In this document: one piece after another, positions 1 to 11,700 of the stretch | How the letters are laid out: each line of letters begins with the position of its first letter | Position numbering within the stretch: the first letter of the stretch is position 1 | NCBI GenBank assembly: GCA_004194705.1 | Contig: SADC01000929.1 | Span: forward strand, 62,001 to 126,000 | Origin: Ditylenchus dipsaci | Lineage: Eukaryota; Nematoda; Chromadorea; Rhabditida; Anguinidae | DNA length: 64,000 bases | Reading direction: 5' to 3' | The notes under the pieces: model-generated | Seen by the model: the letters and a program-made list of their open reading frames with translations, nothing else | The model's database searches: none | What the model was told of the DNA's origin: nothing | Made by a program: the position numbers and the translations under genes

Positions 1-469
1 TCTTGTTTTCAAATAAAGAATTCCGTTTGAGTAAGTATGGTAAGTAGTGCTGTGGAAAGTCGAAGCTGCATCAGATAGTCTGATGAGTAAGGTTAGTTGT
101 TGGACGTGTTTGACGGAATCTACTCGTAGTTATCTTCAGCTTGGTTTTATATAAGTTTTCGGACTTGACTATTGAGATCAGAACATTATGATTTTTCGGT
201 TATTGTATGGTTGGGATATGACTGAAATAAATTTCTGATATTTTCCGACCGAGTGGGTCTCCTTTTGTTTACTTGGGGTGTTCGATCGAAAAAAAATCAC
301 AGTGATCAAAACCACCCAAATCTTTATGTTACTCATAGAGTTATATAACATATCCAAGATTCATATAGCTTTCAGAGCAGGAGAAATTTTCACGTACTGG
401 GCACCCACATAAGCGAAGACAATATCTGAAAGATTTTAGACATTGAAGGCGAGATGAGAACTATTAAGC
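1..469. other. no gene seen
   Basis: I see no coding exon, RNA gene or paired terminal repeat here. The sequence is AT-rich, with stops in all frames. Confidence 0.5.
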
Positions 470-612
470 GTGGATCAGGGCCATTGAGGGTTGATTAGGA
501 CCGTTGATTGTGGATCAAGACTGTTGAGTGATGATCAGGACCATTCAGGGCGGATGGTGACCATTAATGGTAGATAAAGACCACTAAGAACACATAGGGA
601 AGGTTGAGGGTG
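470..612 (+). repeat. direct array, ~20-bp unit
   Basis: About seven imperfect direct copies of a 20-21-bp word ending GATTAGGACC or GATCAGGACC. No inverted partner was found in the window, so it may be one end of a broken element. It has no convincing protein. Confidence 0.7.
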
Positions 613-689
613 GATTACAAAAATGAACTAAGAGAAAGAAGAGACAGCATAGTTAGTGAAAATTTGAAAACCGAACTAAGTATACGAGA

Positions 690-860
690 AGTTTCTTACG
701 AAAAATTGCTGTTACGAAAAAGTTTGTTACGAAATTCGCTGTTACGAAAATGTTTGTTACGAAAATGCGCTGTTACGAAAACGTTTGTTACGAAAATGTT
801 TGTTACGAAAAAAATTTATTACGAAAGTTCGCTGTTACGAAATTGTCCTGTTACGAAACT
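690..860 (+). repeat. direct array of a 15-16-bp GTTACGAAA word
   Basis: About ten copies of GTTACGAAAATGTTT / GTTACGAAATTCGCT follow one another. The open frame through it only reflects the repeat period and is not a gene. The architecture matches the arrays that form TIRs of other elements here, but no inverted partner is visible in the window. Confidence 0.8.
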
Positions 861-1349
861 TCGTACAGCCGTCTGGGCTTTTTAATGGTATGTTGTTGCC
901 TACATTTCAAAAATTACCTTGTGTAAGAAATTTAAAGGACAAATAAGGCAATTTTGAAAAATTCACAACTTTACTGAAAGCATGGAAAGTTTCTGTACTC
1001 TGGACCTTTATCTGCTTGATGTCTCTGATCAATACTTGTAGAAAAATTCAAGAGCTTCAAGAGAGGCAAAGGTAGTCAAACTTTACAGTTGGGAATTATT
1101 GTGTTAATATATCATTCAAAACTAGGATTGCAAAGGTACTTGCTAGTGCGAAAAATTTTAAAAATAGAAAAGTAAAGCTCAGGAACAACAAGTTTTGAAT
1201 TTAAAACTACCCCGAGTGTTTTCGCCCACAATCTAACTAAAATATGGCAGAAATATGACTAAAAGGTAGTCAAAAGAGCGAAACTTTATATACGCATCGT
1301 ATTTTGTCGAAAGTTCTAGTCCCTCTGGGGGTGTTTTAATTTACTTTTT
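861..1349. other. no gene seen
   Basis: AT-rich sequence between an array and a dispersed repeat. No exon, RNA gene or paired repeat is recognised. Confidence 0.45.
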
Positions 1350-1860
1350 AGTAAATTTTTTAACTATTAGGTCCAAAAATCATCGAGCAATCGATTGCAA
1401 CCATTTCCAGCACTGCTTTGCTGTCATCAACTGCCTCAATTTTGCGATTTTTGGCAAATGACCACCAAAATTAGAGGAAACCAGTCAAAATGATGCGTAC
1501 TTAGACTAATATAGCCTGAGCCTCCACCAATTTTATTTATTTGTCCACGCGTTTAGTAACTTCCTGGAGTCAGAAATTCATTGGGAGCAAGATATAAATT
1601 TTTTCGCACCAAAATAACTTCAGAAAAACAAGGTAGCTAGCAAAGGTTTGACAAAGGAACAATAGAGTACTATTGAGGGGGAGATTTCGGTATTATTTAG
1701 GAATTGACTTTTATTGCAATTTTAATTTACATTATTTTATACAACCGTATGCTGAAAATGACGGCAAGAAGCAGGGCTACATTTTGAGTGTAAGGTTGCA
1801 AATGAGTATGTAAATTAAAATTGGGAAAAAACGTCAGTTCCAGGATACTACCGAGTAGTA
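1350..1860 (+). repeat. dispersed repeat, copy 1
   Basis: The segment matches 33790-34310 in direct orientation at roughly 75-80% by eye. Shared words include GAGCAATCGATTGCAA, AAACAAGGTAGCTAGCAAAG and TACATTTTGAGT. Both copies hold an internal inverted pair around 1700-1840. No coding sequence is recognised, so it is probably a non-autonomous element. Confidence 0.75.
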
Positions 1861-2445
1861 CTGGTATAGTCCTATTGAGGATTTCACCGAATTGGATTTT
1901 TTATATTTTAGCCCTAAATTTTTACCAACTTTTCATCTGTATGATAGCTCAAATGAAAGCCCAGAAGCTTAGCTGCATTTTGACACTAAACTTGTAAATA
2001 AAAGGAGAAAAAAAACAGGGTTTGCACCCAGTGGTAGTCCAACCTGTGACCTAAGGCGATGCGTATATAAAGTCCCCCCCTTTAACACCACTCAAAAACA
2101 AATCAACAAGTCTGATTTTTTAATTCTATCGTATCTATTTCACCATCATACACACCCAACATTGTTTATATCCATTTTCTAGCAATCATATATCTGAGTA
2201 CAAATATCAGAGAAGTAGGAACCCTACTAATCTGATTTGTCTGTCTAGAAAACCTCAAAAGATGGTGTTTGATTTGGCGGTGGGGGGTATACTCACCCTG
2301 CTGTGAGTCATCTGTCTCTCGCTCTCATCTGCTTTTGCTGAATACAATTTGCACTCTCTTTTGTCGGTCGAATACATTTCCAGCCATTTTCACCTCTTTT
2401 TTGCCTTGTTCATTGCTTTTTACGAGCTGTCTCAAGCATTTTTCT
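1861..2445. other. no gene seen; host flank of element A
   Basis: No exon is recognised. The segment ends in the 8-bp word ATTTTTCT at 2438-2445, which recurs at 8597-8604. The DNA before 2446 and after 8596 was therefore contiguous before element A inserted. Confidence 0.5.
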
Positions 2446-2457
2446 GGCTAGGATACA

Positions 2458-2586
2458 TTTGGCAAAAACGAAACTTGGCAAAAAGGAAAGTCGGCAAAAC
2501 GAAACTTGGCAAAACGAAACTTGGCAAAATGAAGCTTGGCAAAACGAAACTTGTCAAAACGTAAGTTGTCAAAACGAAATTTGGCG
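2458..2586 (+). repeat. TIR array A, left part
   Basis: About eight copies of TTGGCAAAACGAAAC. The array is cut by element B at 2596 and resumes at 5934. Its inverted partner lies at 8445-8590. Confidence 0.9.
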
Positions 2587-2602
2587 AAACGGAACGGGCA
2601 TT

Positions 2603-2812
2603 ACTTTTTTTTGCCGCAAATATACTTTTTTTGCCGCAAATATACTTTTTTTGCCGCAAATCTGCTTTTGCCGCAAAATATACACTTTTTTGCCGCAAAT
2701 TTTCACTTTTCTGCCGCAGATTTTCACTTTTTTGCCGCAAATATACACTTTTCTGCCGCAAATTTTCACTTTTCTGCCGCAGATTTGCTTCTGCTGCAAA
2801 TTTTCTTCATAT
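2603..2812 (+). repeat. TIR array B, left
   Basis: About eleven copies of an 18-20-bp word, TTTTTTGCCGCAAATATAC with a TTTTCTGCCGCAGATTTT variant. It is inverted at 5735-5920. Overlapping open frames on both strands are a by-product of the repeat. Confidence 0.92.
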
Positions 2813-3103
2813 ATATGGAGGCCTTGTTAGTGGTCTTGGATGTGATATGAGTTTGCTTCGATATTGACGGAATAACTTGGGAGCCCTGCTTGAAAATTAT
2901 ATACCGCGTAACTTTTTTCAATCCCTCACCCTCTAATAATCCTCTTACTCATTTTATCAGCTACCATTTTAGTGTTAAGGCCGTTCCTTTTTAACACTTT
3001 CTGAATTTTTCAGGGGTTGAACATCAATTCTCCATGGTGTATTGGTAGAGGTTATAGGGTATGTCAATAAAAATTATCTCTTACAACCGGTACGTGACAA
3101 TTC

Positions 3104-3225
3104 CCTGCCGCGCCAATTCCCTGCCGCGGCCGATTCCCTGCCGGACAATTCCCTGCCGGACAATTCCCTGCCGGACAGTTCCCTGCCGGACAATTCCCTG
3201 CCGGACAATTCCCTGCCGGGAAAAT
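3104..3225 (+). repeat. TIR array C, left
   Basis: Seven to eight copies of ATTCCCTGCCGGACA, with CGCC variants at the outer end. The same order of variants appears inverted at 4199-4315, so the two arrays were copied as a unit. Confidence 0.92.
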
Positions 3226-3479
3226 CTACTAGTAAAATCATATTCAATTAATATCCCAACTAAACAAATTACATTTTTATTGAGAATCAACTAGAACAAC
3301 AATAACAAACAACTCCTTAAACGAAAACAGAGTAATACAATATAACATTTCAACGTACTACTGATCTCCAATGAAGTTCAATTGGAAACGGCGGCGGTCT
3401 CATCACGGAACCTTAATAAAAAGAACATAAATGAAGATTAAAGATTAAATATAATAAAAATGACTCACCAACATAATTC

Positions 3480-3965
3480 CTCGCGAACCATTCGATCACC
3501 GGCTCCAGACTTGGCTCGTGGCTTATTAGGTAATCTTGCAGGTCCGGAAAGATTCGTATACGTTAAGCGGCGGAACGAAAGCCAAAGACATTAGCATCCT
3601 GGCAGTGAGAGCGAAATTCTCGGCTGGATCTCCATAGCGTCCCATAAATCCCGCTTCGGCCAGTTGCTTTTTAAAGTTCTTCAGGAGGTGAAAAAAACAG
3701 CCATTGATGTCGGAATCTAAGAAAAAATACTATACTCAGCAATATAACTCAACGTTATAAAATAAAATTAACACAAACCCGGAAATTTCTCTCTCAGTGA
3801 GTAAATGGCAGCTTGCTCAAAGTCAACATTGATTGAAGACGGACTCAGGTGTGGCATCAGCGCACGAAACTGACGTGATTCTGAGAACAAAGAGATCAGG
3901 GTAAGATGAACAAAAGCAGCAAAAAAGTCAAAAGTACCTGTCGGAGAAACTCTGCATTGCTAATG
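3480..3965 (-). pseudogene. MULE transposase fragment (element C)
   Basis: Read on the minus strand in two pieces. About 3877-3780 gives a stretch containing NVDFEQAAIYSLREKF, followed after a short intron by about 3720-3530 with GCFFHLLKNFKKQL and LMSLAFVPPLNVYE. These match the central and C-terminal part of the MULE transposase domain: the acidic DFE segment, then the C-x-FH motif and the conserved LAFVP stretch. N-terminal zinc finger and upstream catalytic region are absent, so this copy cannot be autonomous. The family assignment rests on motif order only. Confidence 0.75.
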
Positions 3966-4198
3966 GCCCGATGTTTGATCCCTCGTTGATTTCTGGATAG
4001 CTTGCTCCTCTTCATCGTCCGAATAGATGTTGTCGCTAAGTTCATCCAAAAGTCTTCCGGCTTCTTCTACTGCATCCATAGTTAGAGCTGCTGAAAAGAT
4101 AAGGAGCATAATAACTTCTGCGGCAACACATCATAAACATTGACACAAGACATTTTGTTGGGTGCCACCACTTTAGTTTAGGACCCCCCTTTTTGAAA

Positions 4199-4315
4199 TA
4201 TACAAAACGATAGATTTTCCCGGCAGGGAATTGTCCGGCAGGGAATTGTCCGGCAGGGAATTGTCCGGCAGGGAATCGGCGCGGCAGGGAATTGGCGCGG
4301 CAGGGAATCGTCCGT
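4199..4315 (-). repeat. TIR array C, right
   Basis: Inverted copy of the array at 3104-3225, GGCAGGGAATTGTCC repeated about seven times. Confidence 0.92.
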
Positions 4316-4439
4316 GGCCGCTTACAACTACTAGACTGCTTTTGCCCAAAGCTACAGAAAAGCATTTCTGATGTTTATTTGAACATTAACGACATTAACA
4401 ACAACGGAGAATTTATCATAACAAAAACGAATTTTAACT

Positions 4440-5680
4440 AAATGACAGGGCTCTGGATGCTTATTTTGGACGGCCCATTTTTCTTTTTCTCTGAAGCAGA
4501 TTCTCTTTTGCATCAGGCGGATAGCACAGTTTCCCGTTGCCGCACATGACCATAACCGAGCCAGATCGTAGATGGACGAACAATTCGAATTCTGTGACGG
4601 ATCAGTTCGTAGCGCTTCCAGTCAACAAAAGAGTTGTTTTGTAGCTCATTATACATCAAGCCTAGTTCCTCTTCACTCTTAATGCAAATCAGTATGAGTG
4701 TTTGTAAAAGGGAACTCAAATACAAACCAAGTCATAACTTTTGGCTGCAACTTCTTCTTCAAGTTCATTTTCACATGCGCATAGCACATAGCTCGCTTAA
4801 TCAGCATCCAGACGTTCTTCGCTGCTAAAAATGCTATGAGCAAAAAAACAAAATCAAAATTAGCAACCTGCGGAAATCGTTGTGTCTCCGTCACCCATAA
4901 TAATTTCAGGGATATAATTCAGAGCTGAAATTGCTTCGAAATCCACAGACCTGAAGTTAATTAATAAAGCAACAAGGCAGGTCAAAGAGTTTTCTCTTCA
5001 GGAACTCTTGAATTTGCTTCGGCATAGGTTTTTAGCTGTTCGATGGAAAGTATTATCCCTTCTTTCTTTTGGCGGTACTTGAAACTGTTAATCTGTTTGA
5101 TAGAAGGCGGCAGCGGATCATTTCCCATACGGCGTGTTTTCTTTGAACATTACGGTCATCCCTAACCAAAAAATATTAAAAAAGCCTGTATTTTCCCTTG
5201 TATAATCAGAGCAGTCGAATCCAATTCTTGTTTCATCAATTCTTTGTGTTGGTCCGAAAGCTTCGGCTGACTCACCGGCACGTGATCATGGCTACCTTTG
5301 CTTTGCTCTACGATCACCTTAAATTACACTTTACAGGTTGACCTTGTTATACCATCATCAAACCTTGAAGTTATCCTGCGGATAAAGGACTCGGAGCTTG
5401 ATACTGCATCGATAATTTTTCATAAGAGCATATCGGCACTGATATTCCTCTGTCTTGTTAGCGCTCAGATCTCTCGTATGCGGACTTCATTGAATAAATA
5501 TGCGCAAAATTATGAATAAAAAAAATTGCTTACTTTCTCCAGTTGACTTTCTCATCCTTAAACCACTGATTGAAATCTTCTTCGTTGGCGAATTCTCTTT
5601 CACGCACATAGACCGTAGCAGCCCCTCGTTTGCTACCTGGAACACCTAGAGAACTGTGTCGTACAGTAGCTGACATTACA
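4440..5680 (-). pseudogene. MULE transposase fragments (element B)
   Basis: Minus-strand pieces, N to C. About 5640-5530 contains RGAATVYVREREFANEEDF followed by NQWFKDEKVNWRK, like the N-terminal start of MULE proteins. About 4860-4780 holds the NVWMLIKRAMCYAHV motif, closely resembling NVKRGMCYAHV in the element at 53129-55410. About 4700-4510 contains MYNELQNNSFVDWKRYE. Stops and gaps separate the pieces, partly because real introns are likely. The segment between 5500 and 4900 is eroded. It belongs to element B and is judged non-functional. Confidence 0.65.
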
Positions 5681-5734
5681 CCTGCGGTTGCTAAAAAAGA
5701 CAGATATAAAATAAAGGCATTTGACAACTGTAAA

Positions 5735-5920
5735 ATCTCAATTTGCGGCAAAAAAGTGAAAATCTGCGGCAGAAAAGTGAAAATTTGCGGCAAAAAGAAG
5801 TATATTTGCGGCAGAAGCAAATTTGCGGCAGAAAAGTGAAAATTTGCGGCAAAAAAGTGTATATTTGCGGCAAAAGCAGATTTGCGGCAAAAAAAGTATA
5901 TTTGCGGCAAAAAAAGTAAT
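5735..5920 (-). repeat. TIR array B, right
   Basis: Inverted counterpart of 2603-2812, about ten copies of ATTTGCGGCAAAAAAGTG. It ends at GTAATGCCC, directly before the 9-bp target duplication. Confidence 0.92.
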
Positions 5921-6341
5921 GCCCAAACGGAACTTGGCAAAACGAAACTTGGCAAAACGAAGCTTGGCAAAAATGAAAGTTGGCAAAAAATTGCCTTGGT
6001 CCCCCCTGTTGTCCAAAAATGTCTAAAAATCGAAATTTTTTCTCTTCTCTCAAAATGATCTGTTTCGACGCATTTGGAGGTTTTATGCCATACAAATAAG
6101 TTTCGAGACGATTTTTGCTACGTTGCTTATTGTCTACGTCTCGTTTAAGCCTTCAAACCCACAAATTTCGGTCCAAGTAAAAAATTATTCTTATCCAACC
6201 ACAAATTCTCCGTTTTACTCTATATAGCTACTAAAACATTACTAATAGGCGAGCAAAACACAATACTTCTATTCCACTCACTTTTCCTCTACATTTATTT
6301 ATCAAAACTAAACAACGGAACAAAAAATCAATAACAACTTA

Positions 6342-8157
6342 TCACACTCCATCAAAATCAAGTTGAACTAGTCCAATTCCATCTATTGCGTTGGACATCC
6401 GGGCCATGCTGTTGCCCATATCTTCCTCATTGAACACAACAAGAGCCTCTTTGATACACTCGATTTTTCGCTTTTGAGCTGCTGTGCTTGTTTCAACCAG
6501 CCCAACGCCCTGAGAAAGCCGAACGATCCTCTGATGAGATTCTTTCCCTATACATATAATGAGCTAATCAAGGTTCGACAGCTCACAGTTAAATGTACCT
6601 ATTTTTTTTGAAGTGGTGGAGCAAGTACCAGATAGACATCTTCGTATATTTTGCAGCGGCTTCAGTAGTGCGGCGATTCCAACCCTCCAGACTGCTTGTA
6701 GTTGTTGCTCGTCCTGCAGTTGCTGCATCATGATGGTTCCAGTATTGCTTAGGATTCCGCCCTTCGACTAACTGACCGCGACAGTTACGTCTTTGCACCC
6801 AAGTCTAAATACGTCTATGAAAAGCTGGCAACAGAAGCAAAAAAAACAAACCTATTCAAAATAGCATTAAAGGACCACATTCTGATACTACTCTTCTTCC
6901 AAAAAGCTTGTAGCCTCTTCTTTCAGACAATTAAACGCGGAGGCAATAAAGTCGGGATGAATTAGAGTTAAGCAGCACAGCTTCCGAATGAAAAGATAGA
7001 AGAGCACTGAGTTGTAATACGCTTCCAATAGGCCAAGTTCTTTCAAATGCTTCATCAAGGCTTGGACAAAGTGGAACCAACAAGTCTTGTGTTCCACTGA
7101 ATGCATCACTTCTAAAATCACAACAAAATAACAGTGTCGTCACTAACAACAGCACTGAAGAATGTCTACCTCCGAAGAAATCCCTTTTCGCAGCCCTCTG
7201 TGCGCCTTCGTTATCCGTCAAGATTTTTTTTGGTCGATAGGGCTTCCCCGAATTTCGCATTGACCAGTCATCTAGTGCTTTTAGAACCCGTGTAAAAACT
7301 TCAGTTGTTGCTTTGCCAAGGAACCATACGACCGCTGGAACAAAGCGTGTTTTGACATTAGCATGCTGCGCGAACACTTGAGACCAGTGTTTTTCAGGCT
7401 TGATGATCTTGAACGTCCCGTCATCAGCATTTTCCTCGGCGTTGCACAGAGCCTACGAAACACCAAGTTCGATAAAAATTGACTTCAGATGAATTTATGT
7501 TACCGTAAGCATTTCAATCGTACTCATACCGATCACCCGATTCTCCCTTTTCCAGAGTCGAAAAACAAACGGCTGGCCATCAAGCAACTTCAAATCATCC
7601 GGAATGTCTAAATGCTTCGGTCCTGTCCTCCCTTTTGGCACCGGAACCCTCGCTGAAAGCAGATATACTTTTAAAGAGGCTACAAGCATCGCAGTCACCA
7701 ACATGTTTCTCCAACTGTGAAACTCTGTCCATGTTTTGCTCCTTCATTACAGCTACAACTCCCGGATGTGCTAGTGCCAATGCCTCAACTCGAGCCTTCT
7801 TCGGAGTCATCTTGTCCGGATTGTCCCTAATCAACTGCTTTGCCTTGCGCATTATTTTGCGCTTCTCAATCGCTACCGGATTGGCGTGGTGAGAATGAGA
7901 CCCGCGATGCTGAATGTAGTCATCATGTTCATCTTAAATTGGAACGTATTGTGATGTACTGCTTCAGATGAAAACATTTGTGGTAAAATACCTATGCAAA
8001 TCATCATTTTGCATCCTAGACTTTGGCGCTTCGAGCAATGGTAGACGCAAGCATTTATTTCATTGAATTGCTCCGGAGCTTCTTCGGTGTGAACATTAGT
8101 CATGTAGCCGAAGTAGAACGTGAAAGCTATAACATCGTTCTTGAATAAACCCAACAT
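6342..8157 (-). CDS. MULE-type transposase with FLYWCH-like finger (element A)
   Basis: Spliced gene on the minus strand. About 8060-7880 encodes a zinc-finger-like segment with cysteines in ACVYHCSKRQSLGCK and histidines in HRGSHSHHANP, the pattern of FLYWCH fingers in MULE proteins. The frame continues through a basic region (7860-7700). About 7640-7505 carries FVFRLWKRENRVIGMSTIEM. The catalytic domain spans 7450-6890: DGTFKIIKP (first acidic residue), WFLGKATTEVF, KKILTDNEGAQRAAK (second acidic residue), then KTCWFHFVQAL. 6790-6590 has RATTTSSLEGWNRRTTEAA, the conserved end of MULE transposases, and a last exon 6550-6342 ends in stop TGA. Introns are about 50 nt. No disabling break was found, so this copy may be active. 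Exon borders are approximate. Confidence 0.75.
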
Positions 8158-8444
8158 GCTTACTTATATAAAGCAACTCACCACCAATAGACACCATCTT
8201 CTTTTTCTTGGAGCTCTCCAACTTCATGACTTTCGGTAAAACGCCATAGACATTAATTGGTGCGACGTCTGGCAGACTTCTTCACTGCCGCTAGATTCTG
8301 TAGAGCTCATATCGATATCTAAAAAAACTGCACCCTTAAATTGCATTGAAAAAGCGCAAGGGACGGTATAGGATATAGATATCGTTTTAAGCGAAGAGAA
8401 AAAAACTTCGATTTTCTGACATTTTTGGACAACAGGGGGGACCA

Positions 8445-8590
8445 AGGCAATTTTTTGCCAAATTTCGTTTTGCCAAGTTTCTTTTTGCCAACTTTTGTTT
8501 TGCCAAGTTTCGTTTTAACAAGTTTCGTTTTGCCAAGATTCGTTTTGCCAAATTTCGTTTTTGCCAAGTTTCGTTTTTGCCAAATGTATC
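8445..8590 (-). repeat. TIR array A, right
   Basis: About nine copies of TTTTGCCAAGTTTCG, the inverted counterpart of 2458-2586 plus 5934-5995. Confidence 0.92.
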
Positions 8591-8776
8591 CTAGCCATTT
8601 TTCTCATTTATATCCAATTTTCAGGCTTTTCCTCCAAAAACATCAGCGAAAATTAGTGGGAAAGCATGCTCTAGACGGCTGCAATACTGTTGGAAACCAT
8701 TTTTCCGAGGATTCACACCACTTCTTGCCATTCCCTAAAGCAGCTGCTGCATTGCCGGAAATATTCAGGCGATAGA

Positions 8777-11700
8777 ATGACTGCTGAGATCTCCATTTCA
8801 CGTATTCTCTGCGACTTTTTAGTGCTCGTCTGCACAGGTTGATAATTTTCGGGTTGGTAATGAGTAGTTTTGTTTTCAGCCCTTCCTCTGCTGATTTTTC
8901 ACGAATTTGTAACACCTATAAAGAGGTTTCTACTGCGACGATGAGTCCCTCCACTATCCCTTCAAGAAGTCCACTGTGTCCAGGCAACTCCTGATTGTGG
9001 TTGGGATTCTCATTCCAACCATGCTGGTTAGTATTTTTTTCTATAGCGAAGTGGTCAATTAACATGGATATACAATCAACCCTCGATAATTCGACACCCT
9101 TAAAATTTAGGCGTCCTTGATAGTTCGGCATACTAAGGCCATTGTTTCCAAAATGAAAAGTGAAAACTGACCCAGGCTGTTTTAACTGCAGAATTGACCA
9201 CAAATATGTAGAAATTTTTTATTCTCATTTTCATTCAATGTGAAAAAAATGAAAATGATAAATTCTTATTTTCAAAAAGTCAGCTTAAAATGTTGGTAAT
9301 GGAAATGTTGGTAAAATTTCTTTTTTCGAAAGATGGGTCATGGCCATATGTCCGATTTCAAAATAGTCGGCCATTTGCCCAACCTTGTTTTTCTCCAAAG
9401 TATGTGTTTTTGATGTGGGGCAAGGCAAAACATCTTAAAAGAGTACCTGGTTATTTAAAAAAGTCGTATTAGAACATAGTTTTGTTAAACTCGGGCCTTT
9501 TGAGGCCTGATATGTATCAAAACTAAAAGAGAACGTGGTTACCTCTAAAATATAAAAAAGCATAAATTGATCAGAATGGGTTGAACCTTTTCTTCTTCAG
9601 ATTCTGCTAACAGAAGTTCTTCGGACATTGTCCTGGGAGAGACGGATAGCATCTGAGTTTGGTGCCTACCGTGTTCGCAAATACAATGTGCACCGTTTGA
9701 TCGTCCGGCTATATGTATTCATTGGTTGGTAATTTCAGTGGCTGCAGCAAAAAAACTTAAATTCTTTTGTAGGCTACTTTTTCTGGGAGTAATTTTCAAT
9801 CAACTGATGGTGGACATTGCCAAATACACGATTGGAAGACATAGACCCCACTTCATGGAGATCTGCAAACCAGACCCAGGCTACTTCAACTGCAGAAGTG
9901 ACCACAAATATGTAGAAAACTTCACGTGCACAGGCACTGACAAGAGGTTGATCCATGAGGCACAGCTCTCCTTCTATTCCGGCCACTCTGCTTTTTCTTT
10001 CTATGCAGCTTGGTACACCACGGTCAGCTATATAGGATTAGGATTAAACTAGTTTCCAGGGTCCGGTGCGCTGCGCGCACCGTCGTTTCATTTCGTTTTT
10101 ATTTTCGTGGTCACTTTATTTTCGCAGTCTCTTCATTTTCGTAATTGTTTCTTGGTTTTTTGTTTGAGATGATTTTTGTGATTATGTTGGTTTCTGCGTC
10201 GATTGTTCAGACCGGCTTTTTCACTTGTCTAATTGTGGTTAGCTCGATTTCTACTTCACATGTTTTGTATTAGTCGATTTGATTGTCTATACTCCGAGAA
10301 TTTTTGTTTATTTGGCATGGCATGATTAGAGCTCGGTTTTTGAAAGATTTATTCAATCAGAACCGATAAAATTGATCCGATCAATTCGATTCAATCAAAT
10401 AACCGTGCGGTTCCAAGATCGCCCAGTACAGAACATAAAGTTGAAATGTAAAGAATTGAAGATATTTGAAGAATGTGTTGTAGCTTTCATATCGACTAAT
10501 TCGATTTAATTAATTGTATCAATGCAATTAATTGAACCGATCTAATCAACTGGATCAATTCAATTAAATCGATTTTACTTAACTTGATCTATTAACACGA
10601 GAACGGTTGGTTGTGATTTGTGTCGATTCTGACTCAGAATTTCACGCTGAACACAATAGTGTTCGTGGTTTCATAAAGTTTAGTCAAGAAATTTTTTCTA
10701 AAGCCTTTTGAAAGGTTGGACTTTTTTAGATTCTTGTCTTGGGACGAAAGTATGAAAAATTGTCATAGCTCATAGCTCTTTAGTCGTAGCTCTTTAGCGT
10801 CATAGCTCTTTAGCTACTGAACATTTTTTTGTGTGTTGCGAATTGCATCTTGTAGAAGAGAAGCAAGGCTATCTTTTGACTAGTTATTCGCCTTTGTGTC
10901 GTATAAATTTCACATAAATTCACTGGCGCACATACCCAAAGGTTATAGTGTCAGCCATTATATTAGTGAATTCTACTCAAATGGCTATAAAATACTCATA
11001 TCGAACTTTTCTTACAACTAGGTTGGCAGGAATTATTTTGTCAAATGGCTATAAAACTTTTATGAAGATCCTGAATCTGCGGAAAAATAATAATAAAAAT
11101 ATTCCTTGCAAAGCTATGGCTCTGTAAGTTAGGTCTTTAAAATTTGCCTTCACAGCATTGCAAACTAACAATTTTTAAAATTAAACACCGGATTCGTGTT
11201 CAGCATGAAATTTCAACTTCCTCTCGATACAAAATTTATTTAAAATTCTAAAAAATTCAATATTCAAATAATTTTTGTCTCGAGAGCGAAGTTGGAATTT
11301 GACACTGATCTACCCAGTGTAAGAGCAGTCTTTAAGCAAATCGACCATGCTAAACACGAATCCGGTGTTTAATTTTAAAAATTATTACAGTCGACTCTCG
11401 ATTTAAGGACACCCCAAAAGTTCGTTCCCACCTAGGGTCCGACACTTTTTATACTCCTTTTTACTTTTACACTTTTTACTTTTATATAAGGATCACTCTA
11501 TACAGTGATGACCTTTTATGGTGATCACTAGGGGTGGATTTATATCCCCTTAAAAATGTGAAATATGCGCATAAAATATGCCCTAAAACCCGCAAAATAT
11601 GCTCTAAATTTGGCAAAATATGCACCGAATTCTTCGAGTTAATGAAAGACAGCAACAATATTTTATGATGTTAACAGCTAATATGACTCACAATTGCAAA

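Larger units (their letters stand above)
3088..4320 (-). mobile_element. MULE element C, nested in B
   Basis: The TIRs begin CGGTACGTGACAATTCCC and CGGCCACGGACGATTCCC, then arrays of ATTCCCTGCCGGACA (3104-3225 and 4199-4315). The 8-bp duplication CTTACAAC flanks it at 3080-3087 and 4321-4328. Only 1233 bp long, it keeps a fragment of MULE transposase. It is the innermost of three nested insertions. Confidence 0.9.
2596..5924 (-). mobile_element. MULE element B, inserted in the left TIR of A
   Basis: The TIRs begin GGGCATTACTTTTTTTGCC and run on as arrays of TTTTTTGCCGCAAATATAC (2596-2812 and 5735-5924). The 9-bp duplication AAACGGAAC lies at 2587-2595 and 5925-5933, the size typical of Mutator elements. 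Length 3329 bp. Inside are pieces of a MULE transposase on the minus strand and nested element C. Confidence 0.92.
2446..8596 (-). mobile_element. MULE element A (autonomous-looking, interrupted by B)
   Basis: The terminal inverted repeats begin GGCTAGGATACATTTGGC and continue as arrays of TGGCAAAACGAAACT. They lie at 2446-2586 plus 5934-5995 on the left and 8445-8596 on the right. The 8-bp duplication ATTTTTCT flanks the element (2438-2445, 8597-8604). Removing nested element B leaves about 2.8 kb coding for a MULE transposase on the minus strand. Both TIRs also carry the word GCCTTGGTCCCCCCTGTTG, found in other elements of the window. The insertion lies upstream of the LPP gene. Confidence 0.9.

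Noticed and set aside
690..860. CRISPR-like direct repeats
   Set aside because: Units are contiguous, without unique spacers, and the DNA is eukaryotic. The same holds for all other arrays in the window.
2432..2850. Overlapping repetitive open frames on both strands (AAAFAAN-like peptides), and the same at 5530-6095
   Set aside because: They are produced by the TIR arrays of elements A and B: every frame repeats with the unit length and both arms show it. No start or splice context supports a protein.
8643..9203. Minus-strand open frames opposite LPP exons 1-2
   Set aside because: They are shadows of the plus-strand LPP exons, which carry the family signature.
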